64,000 nt of DNA from Stercorarius parasiticus (lineage: Eukaryota > Chordata > Aves > Charadriiformes > Stercorariidae), in the NCBI GenBank assembly GCA_013396915.1, contig VWZL01000203.1, positions 1,628,886 through 1,692,885 on the forward strand, written 5' to 3'. Below the pieces are notes generated by a model. That model saw only the letters and a list, made by a program, of their open reading frames with translations. It had not been told where the DNA came from and made no database searches. Positions 1 to 12,137 of this stretch are shown here, one piece after another. Every line of letters starts with the position of its first letter. Positions within the stretch are counted from its first letter, which is position 1. Made by a program: the position numbers and the translations under genes.

Positions 1-130
1 CTGTCTCACCTACCCACAGCCTGGAGTTGCGCGTGAGCAGGTGGGAGCTAAGTTAAGCAGAATGATCTCAAACTGGCAAGGCAAATTTTAGGAGCTCGGC
101 ATGTTTTAGGAATACAATATGCTTTTAAGA

Positions 131-157
131 TTTATTTTTTTATTATTATTATTATTT
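131..157. repeat. (ATT)n / T-rich simple repeat
   Basis: A short run of ATT units directly follows a T-rich stretch. Confidence 0.8.
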
Positions 158-1121
158 GTAACTCTCTCGCAAAACACCCGTGGATAAAAATAAGTCATCC
201 TCTCCTTAAGACAGATAGCTCTGAGCCGCTGCTTTTACTAGAGGGTCACCACTGTTGAAGGAGATTTCTTAGTAGTCTGGAGATTACCTGGATTGCTGGT
301 GTCCCAGTTAAAATGAAGGTGAAGTGAGGGGAGGGAGGAGGTTCTCAGATACAGATTTAGAAAGGCCAGGAGTAGTTGTCACACTCTGTGGTCACTGATA
401 CTATTTTGATGTCTCCTGAAAGGACCCAGATGTCAGTAGCTGTGACCCAAATTGAGGAAGGGATTAGAGTGGATCTCTGATGACATCTGGGAACTCAATA
501 GATCAGCACCATAGAGAAAAAAAGTGTTGGGAACCTGCTGCAGGTACCAGCTGAAGAAGTGAAAATTCGAACATCAAGTGGAGCATCTTGGGTGCTTAAA
601 TGTGCATTACGTGTATAAACTATGGAGGAAATCAAACCTCATTGTTTTTACGGTTCCTTTAAGGAGACAACACACCTCTGTTGTACAGATACACGCTCAC
701 AGTGAAGCCCTGATCTGAGTTTGATACTACTGAAGATGCCTTTCCCAAGTCAAACAGATTTATAATCTATATTTAACAACAGTAACAACACCAAGAATGC
801 TATATTTTCTCCCCTCACATTTTAAATGTGAGGAAGGACTTTATTAGGAACGCACTGAAAGCTAAATCAGAACTACTTCCAGCTGTGATTCTGCAGGTAT
901 GTTGTTTCTTCCACTAGCTTCTTGAATTACCTTAAGCAAACTATTTAACCTCCTTTTTCCTCCATCTGCCTCTCTAGAAAATAATGTTAATCCCTAAAAT
1001 GCAAGATTTTCGGTCTGAACCAAAGCTCATCAGTGTCAATGGTGGCTACTCATTTCTGAGGGCTTTGAGACAAGCCTTCAGTCAAGCATTTGATCAGTTA
1101 ATATTTGTAACTATCAGTGCC

Positions 1122-1164
1122 AACTATTATCACTTTGCATGACTAACTATTATTTTGCATGACT
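1122..1164 (+). repeat. Small tandem duplication, 23 bp and 20 bp copies
   Basis: Two adjacent copies both begin AACTATTAT and end TTTGCATGACT; the first has three extra bases. The shared end contains TTTGCAT, close to an octamer/POU motif, which may be coincidental. Confidence 0.75.
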
Positions 1165-2213
1165 ATGTATGACATGGGAGGTTGTTACTGTTAAGCAGTC
1201 AGCAAATGGCATAAGTTTTTTTGCACAGAGTAGCGCATGAACTGCTATAAGTCCGCCCTAGATTTAAAATAGGAAAGATAGTGGTAACTGTGCAGCTGTG
1301 TGCTGGCTTCTTAATATTCAGGAGTATGAATCTGAATGCGTTAAAACTTTTCATTTAGACATCAAATTGTTGATTCACCTGAAGCTTAATCAAAACCTTC
1401 TTTCAATAGTTTATTTTGGCATCAGATATGTAGCTCGTTATTGCAATGATGGGTGGGGACAGCTCTTGGCACTTGTGTTCGGAGCAGCTAAGAGAGGGGA
1501 TGTGGCAGATGTTATGGGCAAGCATTAGCTCATCCCGAATTCCCCTCAAGTAAAAATGCTCAGCCTTTGATGAGCTAAATAAATAATTAGCATCAGAGAT
1601 AAAATGGGAGTACTGCTGTCTTATGCTGAAAACAGATTCTGATTTCCTTTCCACCCTGTGCAACACCCTTGGCTGTGGTGGGATTACTTCGCAGCAGCAC
1701 AACAGGGGCTGAGAATCAGGCTCTTTGCCTTTGTATTCAGCTCCTGAGGCAGAGCTCAGGGGTAGAACGGTAGCATACAACCTCTCCACATACCTCACCA
1801 AATGTTATTTGACAGCTGTTAAACTTTGAAGGAAGTGGGAATGCCTCCAAGCCAGCGAAAGATGCTGTCCTGCCCTTCTCTGCTCTGCTGGGGCACTGCG
1901 GTGTGGGCAGCAAGTGCCCTCTCACATGCTGTCACATACTTCTCACATACTCACATAAAGGGACATATCTCCTGTAGGGATAAATGGCCATTTAGTATTT
2001 TGCCTTTCTGTGGTCATTATCAAGCAAGAAAATATTGGTCTGGGTGGTGTTTGCAGAGTTTACCGCTGCTCATGATGAACTGGACTGGCTCTGACCAATG
2101 GATTTCTCATGAGTTTCTGTGCAAGCATCAGGTGGATGACAGTTTGTCACAACAATCTAGGACAACTTTAGTGACAATACTAACGTGTACAACTACTTTT
2201 CTTTAATTCTTGC

Positions 2214-2276
2214 TTATTTTTATATTTTTATTATATTTATATTTATTTCATAATTTATATTTCTATTTTCTACTTC
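2214..2276. repeat. T/A-rich low-complexity tract
   Basis: The sequence is almost purely T and A, built of irregular TTTAT/TATTT units. Confidence 0.7.
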
Positions 2277-3039
2277 ATTATCTGGCGATACTTGTAATTT
2301 TTGTCCTTTTCACTGCATTTTTTTCTTATTTTTCAAAGATTTCTCATACTGCAAAGGGAAAAAAGAAGAAAAAATTGAGAAACCCTGACAAACAAACAAA
2401 AAAACAACACTGAAATACGCTTTGTCCCTGCATTTCTCCCATTAAGACAAACAAAACAAAAAGAAAAGGCTAGATGAAATTTTTTTCAGCAGAAGCAAGT
2501 AAAACCCCATAATCCCAGAATGCGTGCTTCTGTGAAGTATCCTCTTCATTATGCCTGATGCCTTTCAGCAAGCCTGCGCTTGCTAAGGGTCCGCTAGAAG
2601 TCAGTACACACAACTGCCGCAAACCAGTCTCAAATGACCTGAAGTACCAAATGTTCACATAAGACTTTCCCCTGCTCTGCTTATGTAAATTTTGTTTCTC
2701 TTTGGGACTGTGTCTTCACGTTTTTATTTTTATACAGTTTCTGTCTCAACCTGTCAAATACAAATGATTAATACATGATGATTAATGTCTTCATGTAATG
2801 TCCTTCCTCCCAATGGTTGTTTTATTCAGTGTTTAATTATATAAATGCTTTGACCAAATCAAGGTTTGTATCCTGGATACAATGCAGCCAGAATAGCTCA
2901 GTTCACGTGTTGAGGGTGAGGAGGGGTTTTTGCATCAGCGGTGAGCCACGGAGGAAGGTTAGTGCATAGCCAGGTTGGAGACAAGGGTAGAACTGAAAAG
3001 GGGGTAGACTAGTGGCAGGTGTTTACCCATAAGTCTTCA

Positions 3040-3215
3040 TCTGAGTGCACCCTTAGCAAGTTTGCTGATGACACCAAGCTGTGTGGTGCAGTCAACATGC
3101 TGGAGGGAAGGGATGCCATCCAGAGGGTCCTGGACAGGCTTGAGAGGTGTGCCCATGCAAATCTCATGAAGTTCAACAAGGCCAAGTGCAAGGTCCTGCA
3201 TGTCCAAATCCTGAG
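3040..3215 (+). mobile_element. CR1 LINE fragment, reverse transcriptase region
   Basis: Translation of the plus strand gives a typical CR1 ORF2 segment. It includes the reverse transcriptase active-site box Phe-Ala-Asp-Asp (3061-3072) and a downstream stretch rich in Asp-Arg-Leu-Glu-Arg and Lys-Phe-Asn-Lys signatures. Only about 60 codons survive. Nothing upstream or directly downstream looks like CR1, so it is an isolated internal fragment. It is not functional. Confidence 0.9.
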
Positions 3216-3654
3216 TAAGGATGGATGTTCAGGCCTTTCAGAATAAATTGATCCTTTACCTTTTCTAAAATTACCAGAACTCTGTATTTCTAACTTTCCT
3301 CAGAGATAAAATAACATAATCACGCTTTACTACAGCATCAGGATATTGAGATTATTTGCCCTAACAGCATCAGGGCAGGGCTTCCTCTCTTTTCAGTCTT
3401 TAGCTGGTAGACCTCCACACAGCAGGCCTTTGTTGCAAGAAGCATTAGCAATACAGAGAGTGGCATCCCCTCTGATGCACAGTGTTCAGTGTGGCACCGC
3501 TGTTTTGAGAGAACATCCTTACACAACCTAGATATTTCTGAAGTTTGCAACACCTTAGTCATAAAGCATTTTCTTATTGACATGCAATGGACTAGAAGAG
3601 TGCATGGGTATATTTATCCCACTGTGCTGTGGGAAATTCAAATTCAGTTAATTA

Positions 3655-3720
3655 CTTATGGTTGGACTCGATCTCAAAGGTCCTTTCCAACCATGAAGAT
3701 TCTATGATTCTATGATTCTA
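3655..3720 (+). mobile_element. CR1 LINE 3' tip with octamer repeats
   Basis: The sequence carries the characteristic CR1 3' UTR end (TTGGACTCGATCTCAAAGG, then CCTTTCCAACC) followed by tandem ATTCTATG units. It is severely 5'-truncated. It may belong to the same insertion as the RT fragment some 440 bp upstream, or be independent. Confidence 0.88.
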
Positions 3721-4863
3721 CTTCCTACCTAGGTTAAAGTATCCATAAGTGCAAACGCCGAAGTTATTTTTTGCTCATAAAATGGAACTGCACTATCACC
3801 TGACTGCCAAACTGCAGCTAATATGTAACTGAGAGGTGACAGAATAGCAGTGGTTGGTGGAGTGATCTTTGTTCAGCTGGTCTGTGCAGGACTTGCAGTA
3901 AAAGGAGCTGTGTAAATGTAAATCATTGTTATATTCTTTAAGTAATCAAATACATGGTGCCATTGTTTAAATAGGCTGGAGATGTGGAGCCATTTATTCA
4001 TATTTTAATGTTTAGACTGTCTGCTGCATAAAATATATATGGAAAAAATAAGCTTTCAGAGATACATAAAGTACTTTTCCCCAGTGCTGAATTTATAAGC
4101 TAGGGAGACTATAGTGCTACAGTAATTCTTAATTTGTATAGTTGTTTTTATCACTCTTAGTAAGAAATACCACAAAATAAAACAGACCTAAATCTCTCAT
4201 AAATCTAATGAAAGTGTCGCACTTCAGATGCACATTTTTAAGAGGCTGCATCGTTGCTTTAATTCAAAACACAGCCAGCAGGCTCAGTATGACCTGGGAA
4301 GTTCTACAAAACACTTGCAGATTTATTCATCTTTTGAAATAGTGGTGAATTTATAAATTACACCAATGCCCGATGGCCAAAACTGAGATTTGGTCCCACA
4401 TCATGTAGGGTGCTCTACACATAAAAAGACACAATCTCTGTCCCCAGATGCCTTACTTGAATTCAAGTGTTGCGGTTATGTAATGTTCTGTCTTAATCAT
4501 TCATGACTATCCCTGTTGCTGCAGACCACACAATGACTTCAAAGCAACAGTCTCCCTATTCATTTACGTGGGCTCCTGGTTCCATAATACTTTCTAATGG
4601 GTTTATCCCTATGAGGCAAGGCAGTGCTATCACCCCTGGTTACAGATGGAAAACTGAGCCCCAAAGATACTATTTTGCAAATTTTTGTATTTCAGTTCAA
4701 TCCCTTATTCAAAATGCCAGTGCCTAAGTTGCACTGATCATAAGTCTGATGCTCTTAAATGTCTAAAACACTTTTGAAAGAAGAGTCTAGACTGAGGAAA
4801 ATGTACTTTTAACTTTCCCAGGAGGCGGTAGGATTTCTGTGATACAGCAGTGGCACTCTGGAT
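3721..4863. other. Noncoding, no gene seen
   Basis: Unique AT-rich intronic sequence between CR1 copies. I recognise no repeats or coding potential. Confidence 0.65.
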
Positions 4864-6385
4864 TACAGAATCACAGAATGGTTGTGGTTAGAAGGAACCT
4901 CTGGAAGTCATCTTGTCCAATCTTCCTGCTCAAGCACAGCCACCTAGACCCAGTTGCCCAGGACCACGTCCGGATGGCTTTTGAATATCTCCAAGAATGT
5001 AGGCTCCACCACCTCTCTGGGCCACCTGTGCCAGTGCTCAGTCACCATCATAGTAAAGACGTCTTTCCTGATGTTTGGATGGAACCTCCTGTGCACCTTC
5101 AGATGGTGCCTCTTGTCCCGGCACTGGGCACCACTGAAAAACGCCTGACTCTCTCTTCTTACACCCTCTCTTCAGATATTTGTACATATTTATGAGTTCC
5201 CCCCTGAGCTTTCTCTTCTCCAGGCTGAACAGTCACAGGTCTCAGCCTTTCCTCGTATGTGAGGTGCTCCAGTTCCTTAATCGTCCTAGTGGCTCTTTGC
5301 TGGACTCTCTCTAATATGTCCATGTCTCTCTTGAACTCTGGAGCCAGAACTGGACACAGTACTTCATGTGTGGCCTCATCAGTGCTGAGTAGAGGAGAAG
5401 CTAGAACCTGCTGGCTATGCTTCTCCTAATGCAGCCCAGGATACCATTAACCTTCATTATGGCAAGGGCACATCACCGGGTCATGTTCAATCTCATGTCC
5501 ACTAGGACCCCCAGACCCTTTTCTGCAAAGCTGCTTCCCAGTGAGGGGGACCCAGCATCTCTGGTACATGGGGATATTCCTCCTGAGGGGCAGAACTTGG
5601 GATTTTCTTTTGTTGAATATCATAAGGTTCCTCTCAGGCCATTTCTCCAGCCTGTCGAGGTCCCTCTGGATTACAGCATGACACTGGTCTATCAGCTACT
5701 CCTTACAGTTTTGTGCCATCAGACAAATTGCTAAGGATACACTCAGCTCCATCATCCATGTCATTAATGAAGATATTAAATAGGATTGGATGATAAATAG
5801 GTTGCGGACCAGTATTGACTCTTGGGATATACTGCTAGTTACTGGTTTCCAACTAGACTCCATGCCACTGATCACAACCCTCCTGGCTCAGCTGTTTGGC
5901 TAGTTCTACATCCATCTCACTGCTCATCCAGCCCATTCTGCATCAGCTTCTCTACAAGGATCTTATGAGACAGAGTTGAAAGCCTTAGTGAAGTCAAGGT
6001 AGACATCTACTGCTCTTGCCTTGTCTACCAACCTAGTTATTTGATAGTAAAAGGTTATCAGGTTTGTCAAGTGTGACTTCGTGAATCCATGCTGATGACT
6101 CCCAGTCACCTCTTGTCCATAGCATTCCTGGAAACGGTTGCCAGGATTAGTTGGTCCATCACCTTTCCAGGAATTGAGGTGAAGCTGACTGGCTTGAGGT
6201 TCCCTGGGTCAGATTTCTTGCCTTTTTTGAAGATAGGAGTGATATTTGCTTTTCTCCAGTCCTCAGGTATCTTTCCCAAATGCCATGATTGTTCAAAATT
6301 AACAGCCTCACACTGACATTAAGGCAGATCCCTCAGCACTCATGGGTGCATCCCATCAGTGCTATGGTTATCCAGTTTGCTGGAT
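4864..6385 (-). mobile_element. CR1 LINE, about 1.5-kb 3' portion, reverse orientation
   Basis: The 3' end of the element is at the left (CAGAATCACAGAATGG), giving a minus-strand orientation. Reading the minus strand, the reverse transcriptase motif Tyr-Leu-Asp-Phe-Thr-Lys-Ala-Phe is at 5967-6007. The active-site box expected to read Phe-Ala-Asp-Asp appears as Leu-Ser-Asp-Gly near 5715-5726, so a catalytic aspartate is lost. Many stops and frameshifts are present. Plus-strand open frames over this element are antisense readings of CR1 and not genes. The right (5'-truncated) boundary is approximate. Confidence 0.93.
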
Positions 6386-9300
6386 TGGAGCAGCATCAAC
6401 CATGGCTAATTGTGCCACCCAAGGGACCTTATTATGTGAGAGTAGCTAAAAAAATTTCTTGCAATTCTCAGAGAAGTTTCCACTTTGAAAGGGCCTGCTC
6501 TCATAAACCTGTGTGTATGAACAGAAGACTTATATAGCAATCTATCATCTTCTCTCTGTGGCACCTGCTGGCCATGATGTGGTTTCATAACATTATCAAC
6601 AATTTCCATCCAGGGCAGCAGGGTTTGAAGAGCACAAAGATGAATAGGACAGTCAAAGAGAGTGAAGAGGAAAGAAAAATTAGAATGAGCAAGCAGCATA
6701 AATCAGAAAAGGGAAAAAATACAAAGCAAAAAAAAAAACAAAACCANTAAACCACAAGCAAAACAAGCTCTCACTCTGCCTAGAAAGAGAGAAATCCTGG
6801 TTCTGTTCAGGTGAAGCAATATCATTATCTTGACAGCAGGATTACTAAAAACAGTGCAAGGACAAGTCAGAGAGCGAGAAAGAGCTCATTGGGAGCACAC
6901 ATAGATCGGTAGAGCAATGGTGTTCCCCTGTGTGTGACACACAACTCCAGCACAGGCCTCTGTTGTAGGATCTTTTTCAATTTGAGAACAGGTCAAGGCA
7001 CAAAAAGGAAGCTCTGAGATACCACTAAGAGTTAAGTGCGTGCTCCATTAAAGAGGGAATGTTCTCTTCTGCCAATGAAGTGGAAAGATAATATAGCATG
7101 TCACCTCTGAGCAGCCTCAGGATATTGATTTGGTGCCAATGTTAGGGGCAGACATTGTCTTTGCAAGTTGACATTGACCAAGCTGCCTCTTTGAGATGTT
7201 TGCACAAGCTATCGCTCCCTTTCCTTCAGCTTCTCCTTTTCAGTCTGAGAAGCCGTGTGGAACAGAGTGCTGATCAGGACCATGCTCATCACATCAGTGT
7301 CAGAAGCACGCATTCTGAATCCACTGAAAGAGATAAAAACATGCTGCTAACTTCAGCAATGGCCCTGAGACGACAAATACAAAGGAAGGTCAGATGGGGG
7401 AGGCAAACAGTGCTCCTCCATCTAATCCTCATTATGATGGCACTGGTGTATCCAGAGCCAAAATTCAGATTCTGATACCATTTCAGTTCAGTGAAATCAG
7501 GAGGCCCAACAAGCAACACTTGTCACTATCTCCCACACCTTTGAATTTTCATGGGGCCATCGCAGCCCCCTTTGTGCCATCTGCAGCTCCTGCAAGTAGA
7601 AGGCCACAGCTGGGATGGAAGTGTGAATGGGACTGGTGTCCTGGGTAATGATGAGGAGAGACGTTAATATCAATGGGGAGGGAAGAACTGCTTTCACGCT
7701 TTCACTATGAGTTCAATGTTTATGAAAAATTAGCAGAGAATGCAGCAAACTTTTGTCTTTTGTGCATACATTTCTTAGTAGTGAGGCAGGATTCCTTCAA
7801 GCTGAGTGCAGCCAGCGTGCCTCAGTCCTGGCATACTGACATATCTTAACGTATATTAAGTGCCCATCATTTTAGCAGCTAAGCAGTATCACATCCCATT
7901 TAGCACATACACAGCATTTTATAGAGCAGAGCGCTGTAGAAATCCTTTTCCCTTAGGTTTTTCTACACGCTCATTGCAGTGACATGCATCTGACCAATTA
8001 AAGCAAAACAGCTTTAGTTAATTAACTCTAAGGGACTGAGTGGTTCCCTGGCTGAAAGTCATGAGAACTGGTTTTGATATTATGAGTGTCACTGATTAAC
8101 TCTCAGACGATGGACAATTCACTTCATCTTTCTGCGCTTCATTTTTCCCCGGTGCAAAATGTAGAAAAATAAAATTTGTTTTCTTCGTTGAAGTGCTTTT
8201 GAGAGCTGTGAATGAAAAGAGCTATGCATCATCAATGAATACTCAAAAAGGCCCGATGGGAGATTTACAGAAATAGCACTGTCCTCACTGTGCTTCTGGA
8301 AAACTGAGCCACAAGCAAGTAAAGCAACAAAGGGCCAAAACCTCACTGAGAGGCAGCATGGGGACAGGATAAGAATTTAGGGTTCCTGACACCTTGACAG
8401 CCTCTTGTTCCTCCAGACCAGGCTGGCAAGACAGCACCTTTCCCTCATTTCTCCCCATGGCACCTGATTCTCACCCCTCCAGCTACCAGATTGCATGTCT
8501 TCACTTCTGCATTGTTTCGTTTTATTTACCCTAACCATCCTCCTCCTCAGCAAATCAATACATCCAATCACTTCCAGCACTTGATGACCTCCACTAATGT
8601 CTCTTTCTGGTTGCAAAGATTTTCCTGTTCACTGGGCCAAATTCTCTATACAGTGTCATATGGCTACAGAGTATTTTTTCAGACTTCCACTGGGCTCAAG
8701 ATCTTAAATACTGTTGAGTTTTTGCTAAAAGCTTTGCCTCAGGAAAAACTGACACTAGCATATTTTCTTTCATTCTATTCCTATTACTCTATCATAGTTT
8801 TGTCTTACCCTTTCATTCTACTTAACTCCACATAGTTGCAAGTCCCAAAGCTAACGCACCAGTTCCACAGTACGTTAGGCAGAGCAAGGCAAATAACTTG
8901 TACCTGCTAATTGATTTGATTATTTCAACATATTTTTATAATTGAGGAATGGAGGTGAACAGAACTGAATTTCCTCAGGTTTTTTCAGTATTTGAATACA
9001 TATAATTTAAAAAAAATATTCTTTGGACTTGCTGGTCAGTATTCCTACTTTTAGCAAAAGGGTGACTAAGTTTGGAGTAGCTAAATAAATCATTTTATTA
9101 TTTCTGCTCTACAACTGTTTGAGATAAAAGTAGTTCTGACACAAAATTTTGTCCATGTCAAATAAAGTTCTGAAAACAACCTTTAAAATTAGGTTTCATT
9201 GTAGGAGAAGGGTGAGTGAAAAACGTCACATGAGCGTTTACTACCTCTTGTTTCGACTGTCTTGTGTTAAAGAAAATTACACAATGGTAAAGAAGAAAAT

Positions 9301-10510
9301 AGCAAGGTCTGGTCTGGAGGCTGAATACCATGACTTGAGTGGTGCTTCAGCTCTCACTGCAGGACAGAGTAGTCTGCAGGCCAGCAGGTAATAACCTCAA
9401 GCCTACTGAGGAAATCAATGTCTTTGACTATGTTTCAGACAGAGTTAGTTCTCAAATTAGAGCCAAAACCCAAATCCCATCATTCCTCTGCCAGATGGTT
9501 TTTCTCCACTGGCTTCAGGATGCTTGTAAAGCTGTAGGAGTCTATGTGTTTGGTTCTACTGTGCCCTTAGATTCTGACTTCTGCTGGTAGCTCACATACA
9601 TCCAAAGACAGAGTTCAGCTCAATGCATCTGATACTGCTGCCTCTGCAACAAAAAGGCAGGAAAGGGTGGTTTCTAGGGATTCATCATTAGCATGAACAT
9701 ACTACGTCAATCATTCTTCCAAGACGGAAGCAAGAAGCAGTAACGCTGTTTTCCTGTACTGTTAAGCAGTTTCCTACCCATTTTTAATCCCTAACATTTA
9801 TTGCTGCTTTCTTTTTCACAGTTAGGTTCACTGCAAGAGTGACTCTTGCTTTACATCATTAAAAGTCAGAGGAGTTGTAGAACTGGAGGAGCATAATGAA
9901 CATTCAGGGCTTGCTTTTGAAATTATCTCTATCTCTTCTTGCATTTAGTATGCTATAAAACATTAAATACTCCAAAGTTGTCAGCCATTACAGTTGTGTA
10001 AAACAGATATTAGTGATGTAAGAAAAGAGCTTTTTCATATAGGTGAAAAATCTCTTGCTAACAACCCTGAATCTTGAATCGCAGAATAATTAGAGCCTGC
10101 GTTGCGGGTAGACAGCACAAACTTCCTCCCACGTCGCTTCCTCTCTCAGTAGTATGTTTCAATCCCACCTACAGGAGGTGGAAAGGGAAACTTCTGACTT
10201 CTAGTCTGTCAAGTTTTTCTTTCTTTGTTAAGCCTAGTAAGGAGGATACCAACTGCAGTACTATTTTTTTCCTAAATTGGAAATTTTACTGAAAACACCT
10301 CTTTTTAGAGAATGAATACTGTAAAGATTTGTAATGTATGACTTGGAAAAGTGGTGAACAGATCAGCACATAAACTGACAAACACAGTGCTAATGCTACA
10401 GCTGGCAGTGGCAGCACTACCTCAGTTCAAAGTCAAATCAGTGACCTAAGAGTAAAAGAATTCATATCCTGCTTTCCTCCCCCTACCACCATCAGAAGAC
10501 AAAACAGCAA
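6386..10510. other. Noncoding intron, no gene seen
   Basis: Mostly unique sequence with an A-rich patch and one ambiguous base near 6747. The longest open frame (plus strand, 8491-8835) has no recognisable domain. Confidence 0.65.
6724..6750. repeat. A-rich tract with an undetermined base
   Basis: A run of A with scattered C; position 6747 is N, an assembly or base-calling ambiguity typical of homopolymer-rich sequence. Confidence 0.8.
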
Positions 10511-10521
10511 GTACGTTTACC
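10511..10521 (-). other. LRFN2: LRFN2 coding exon splice donor
   Basis: On the minus strand the exon ends ...TACAG and the intron begins GTAAAC at 10520, a good GT donor. The last codon is split after two bases (phase 2). Reading through the donor gives an in-frame TAA at 10517-10519, so the apparent open frame simply runs into the intron. The known LRFN family junction falls at the same place, after the Ile-Tyr of the FnIII domain. Confidence 0.93.
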
Positions 10522-11893
10522 TGTAGATCAGGACTTCATCATCCGAGCAATTATACTGCAGCTGATACATTTTTACGCGAGGGGCTGACTTGCTCACCGT
10601 CCACTTGACCAAAGCTGAGGTAGTGGTCACATCTGATACCAGGACAGCCCTTTCTGGTGGGCCTTTTGTTTCTCCACGATTAGACTTGCTGGAGCTGGTG
10701 ATGTCCGAGAGCCTGGATTTCGGTGGGGCTGCTCGGCCTGTGCCATTGCTGAGATGGGGGAGCTGAACAATTGAGAGCTCAATCGTTGCGGTGGACTCTC
10801 CAGCAGCATTGGCTGCGATGCATGTGAAAGTCCCATAATCCTTGGAGGTGGTGATGAGGATATCTAAGGTGCCATTGTCATAGACAGCTGTCCTTGAAGA
10901 GTTCCCGATGAGACGGTCATCAGGGGCCACCCAATGAATAATGGGAATGGGATCCCCAATGGCTTTACATTTCAGTGTAGCGGTTTGCCCTTCTAAAACC
11001 AGCAACTTGTGGGTATGTTGTGTAATAAGAGGAGGCTCACAAACAAATTCTTCCTCCCGTACATACCAGAAGTACCTTCCCTTTAGACCTGGAGGAGAAG
11101 CACAAGTTTCCATATCGTCATCTCTGTCAAGTCGCCTTAGCCACAGTAACTCGCAGTTGCAATGTAGTGGGTTGCCCCCAAAGCTGAGAGACAAAGGTGG
11201 AGAAAATGGGGTAACGGCTAATGGAATTACTTGAGATCTGGCAAATATAGGGTCAGGGGGGAGCTTCTGAAGTCTGTTGGATGTTAGATCCAATCTGGCC
11301 AATTTCTGAAGATCTGCAAACGTCCCCTCTGTAATATAATCTATCAGGTTATGATCCAAACTGAGCTGGTGCAAGTTTATCATCTTCCTTATAGATTCCC
11401 AGGGAATGCTTCGGAGGTTATTGTAGGAGAGGTCTAAGTCTTCCAATGTCAGCAAAAAATCCTCAAAGGCTTCATCAGAGATGCTGCTTAGCTGGTTGTT
11501 GTTTAAAATCAAATGCTGAAGGTTAATTAAGCCTCTCAAAATATCCTCTCCAATGTCAGGCAGCCTGTTGCTGTCCAGATGTAAAGACCGAAGGCTCTCC
11601 AAGTCAGTGAAAGAGTAGGGCTGTATGTAACTGATGGTGTTTCTGGACAAAGTAAGGTCAACAAGTCCAGACATATTGGCAAAATCCTGTCGGGTGATAT
11701 TAATAATAAAGTTGCCCCCAAGTCGGAGCTCAACAGTCCTTCGATCTATGTCTAGTGGTACAAATAGGAGACCCTTGGAGGGACACAAAGTCCCCAGAGA
11801 CTCAGACAGGTTCTGACAGACACAGTATTTGGGACAAGCGTTGACCATGACAGCCATTCCAAACACCAGGATGCTGCAGAGCAATTTTTCCAT
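10521..11893 (-). CDS. LRFN2: LRFN2 (SALM1) first coding exon, N-terminal 457 codons plus 2 nt
   Basis: This exon encodes the extracellular N-terminal part of a type I synaptic adhesion protein of the LRFN/SALM family, which acts at the postsynaptic membrane of neurons and, in mammalian LRFN2, binds PSD-95 and NMDA receptors. Seen in the translation: a signal peptide at about residues 1-19; an LRRNT cap with Cys20, 24, 26 and 37; about seven leucine-rich repeats over residues 50-235; an LRRCT cap with Cys245, 247, 264 and 285; an Ig domain at about 288-376 with Cys309, Trp321 and Cys358; and the start of a fibronectin III domain from about 412. N-glycosylation sequons fall at Asn28, 65, 73, 331, 340, 383 and 448. 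The frame is open throughout, and the start ATG has a good Kozak context (ACCATGG). From family knowledge, the stretches after the LRRNT and around the LRRCT resemble LRFN2 more closely than LRFN5. The rest of the protein (human LRFN2 is about 790 residues) lies in an exon left of the window. Confidence 0.97.
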
Positions 11894-11913
11894 GGTAAAT
11901 CACGCAACAGTAC
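11894..11913 (-). other. LRFN2: LRFN2 5' UTR portion of the coding exon
   Basis: Twenty untranslated bases lie between the acceptor and the start codon. There is no upstream ATG in them. The main 5' UTR must be in one or more separate exons further right on the minus strand. Confidence 0.85.
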
Positions 11914-11937
11914 CTACAAGAAATGAAAAGAGTTACA
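11914..11937 (-). other. LRFN2: LRFN2 coding exon splice acceptor with pyrimidine tract
   Basis: On the minus strand a pyrimidine-rich tract (CTCTTTTCATTTCTTGTAG) ends in AG at 11915-11914, followed by the 20-nt leader and the start codon. This shows that a 5' intron precedes the coding exon, as in other LRFN genes. Confidence 0.88.
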
Positions 11938-12119
11938 AGGAACATCAGCAGTTGTATATGTATAGCTACCTTTCCTCTTATGCGTTACTTAATATCTACT
12001 TCCAGATAGACATAGCGCCTGCAGTGCTTCCTCTCAGGAGTCACACCTAAAGCAATCGGCACTCTGTGATGGGAAGGTTAAACGTTACAGCAACATGTTT
12101 CTCCACATAATGCATTTTT

Positions 12120-12137
12120 AAAAAAAAAAAAAAAAAA
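12120..12137. repeat. Poly(A) tract, 18 A
   Basis: An uninterrupted run of A shortly upstream of the LRFN2 exon on the minus strand. I see no retroposed sequence adjoining it. Confidence 0.85.

Larger units (their letters stand above)
1..3018. other. Noncoding, no gene seen
   Basis: Unique AT-rich sequence with a short (ATT)n run near 131-157, a small tandem duplication at 1122-1164 and a T/A-rich patch at 2214-2276. Open frames here are short and resemble no family I know. Confidence 0.7.
1..10520 (-). other. LRFN2: LRFN2 intron after first coding exon (partial)
   Basis: This stretch begins at the donor and runs to the left window edge. No minus-strand open frame here could encode the roughly 330 remaining LRFN2 residues (end of FnIII, transmembrane segment, tail), so that exon lies outside. 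The intron holds three CR1 pieces, simple repeats and otherwise unique AT-rich sequence. Confidence 0.85.

Noticed and set aside
4839..5734. Plus-strand open frames of 105-118 codons
   Set aside because: They are antisense readings of the reverse-oriented CR1 element.
10941..11234. 97-codon plus-strand open frame within the LRFN2 exon
   Set aside because: It is the antisense shadow of the conserved LRFN2 coding sequence.
10521..11893. LRFN5 or another LRFN paralogue as the identity of the coding exon
   Set aside because: Residues after the LRRNT cap, in the LRRCT region and in the FnIII start match what I know of LRFN2 much better than LRFN5.
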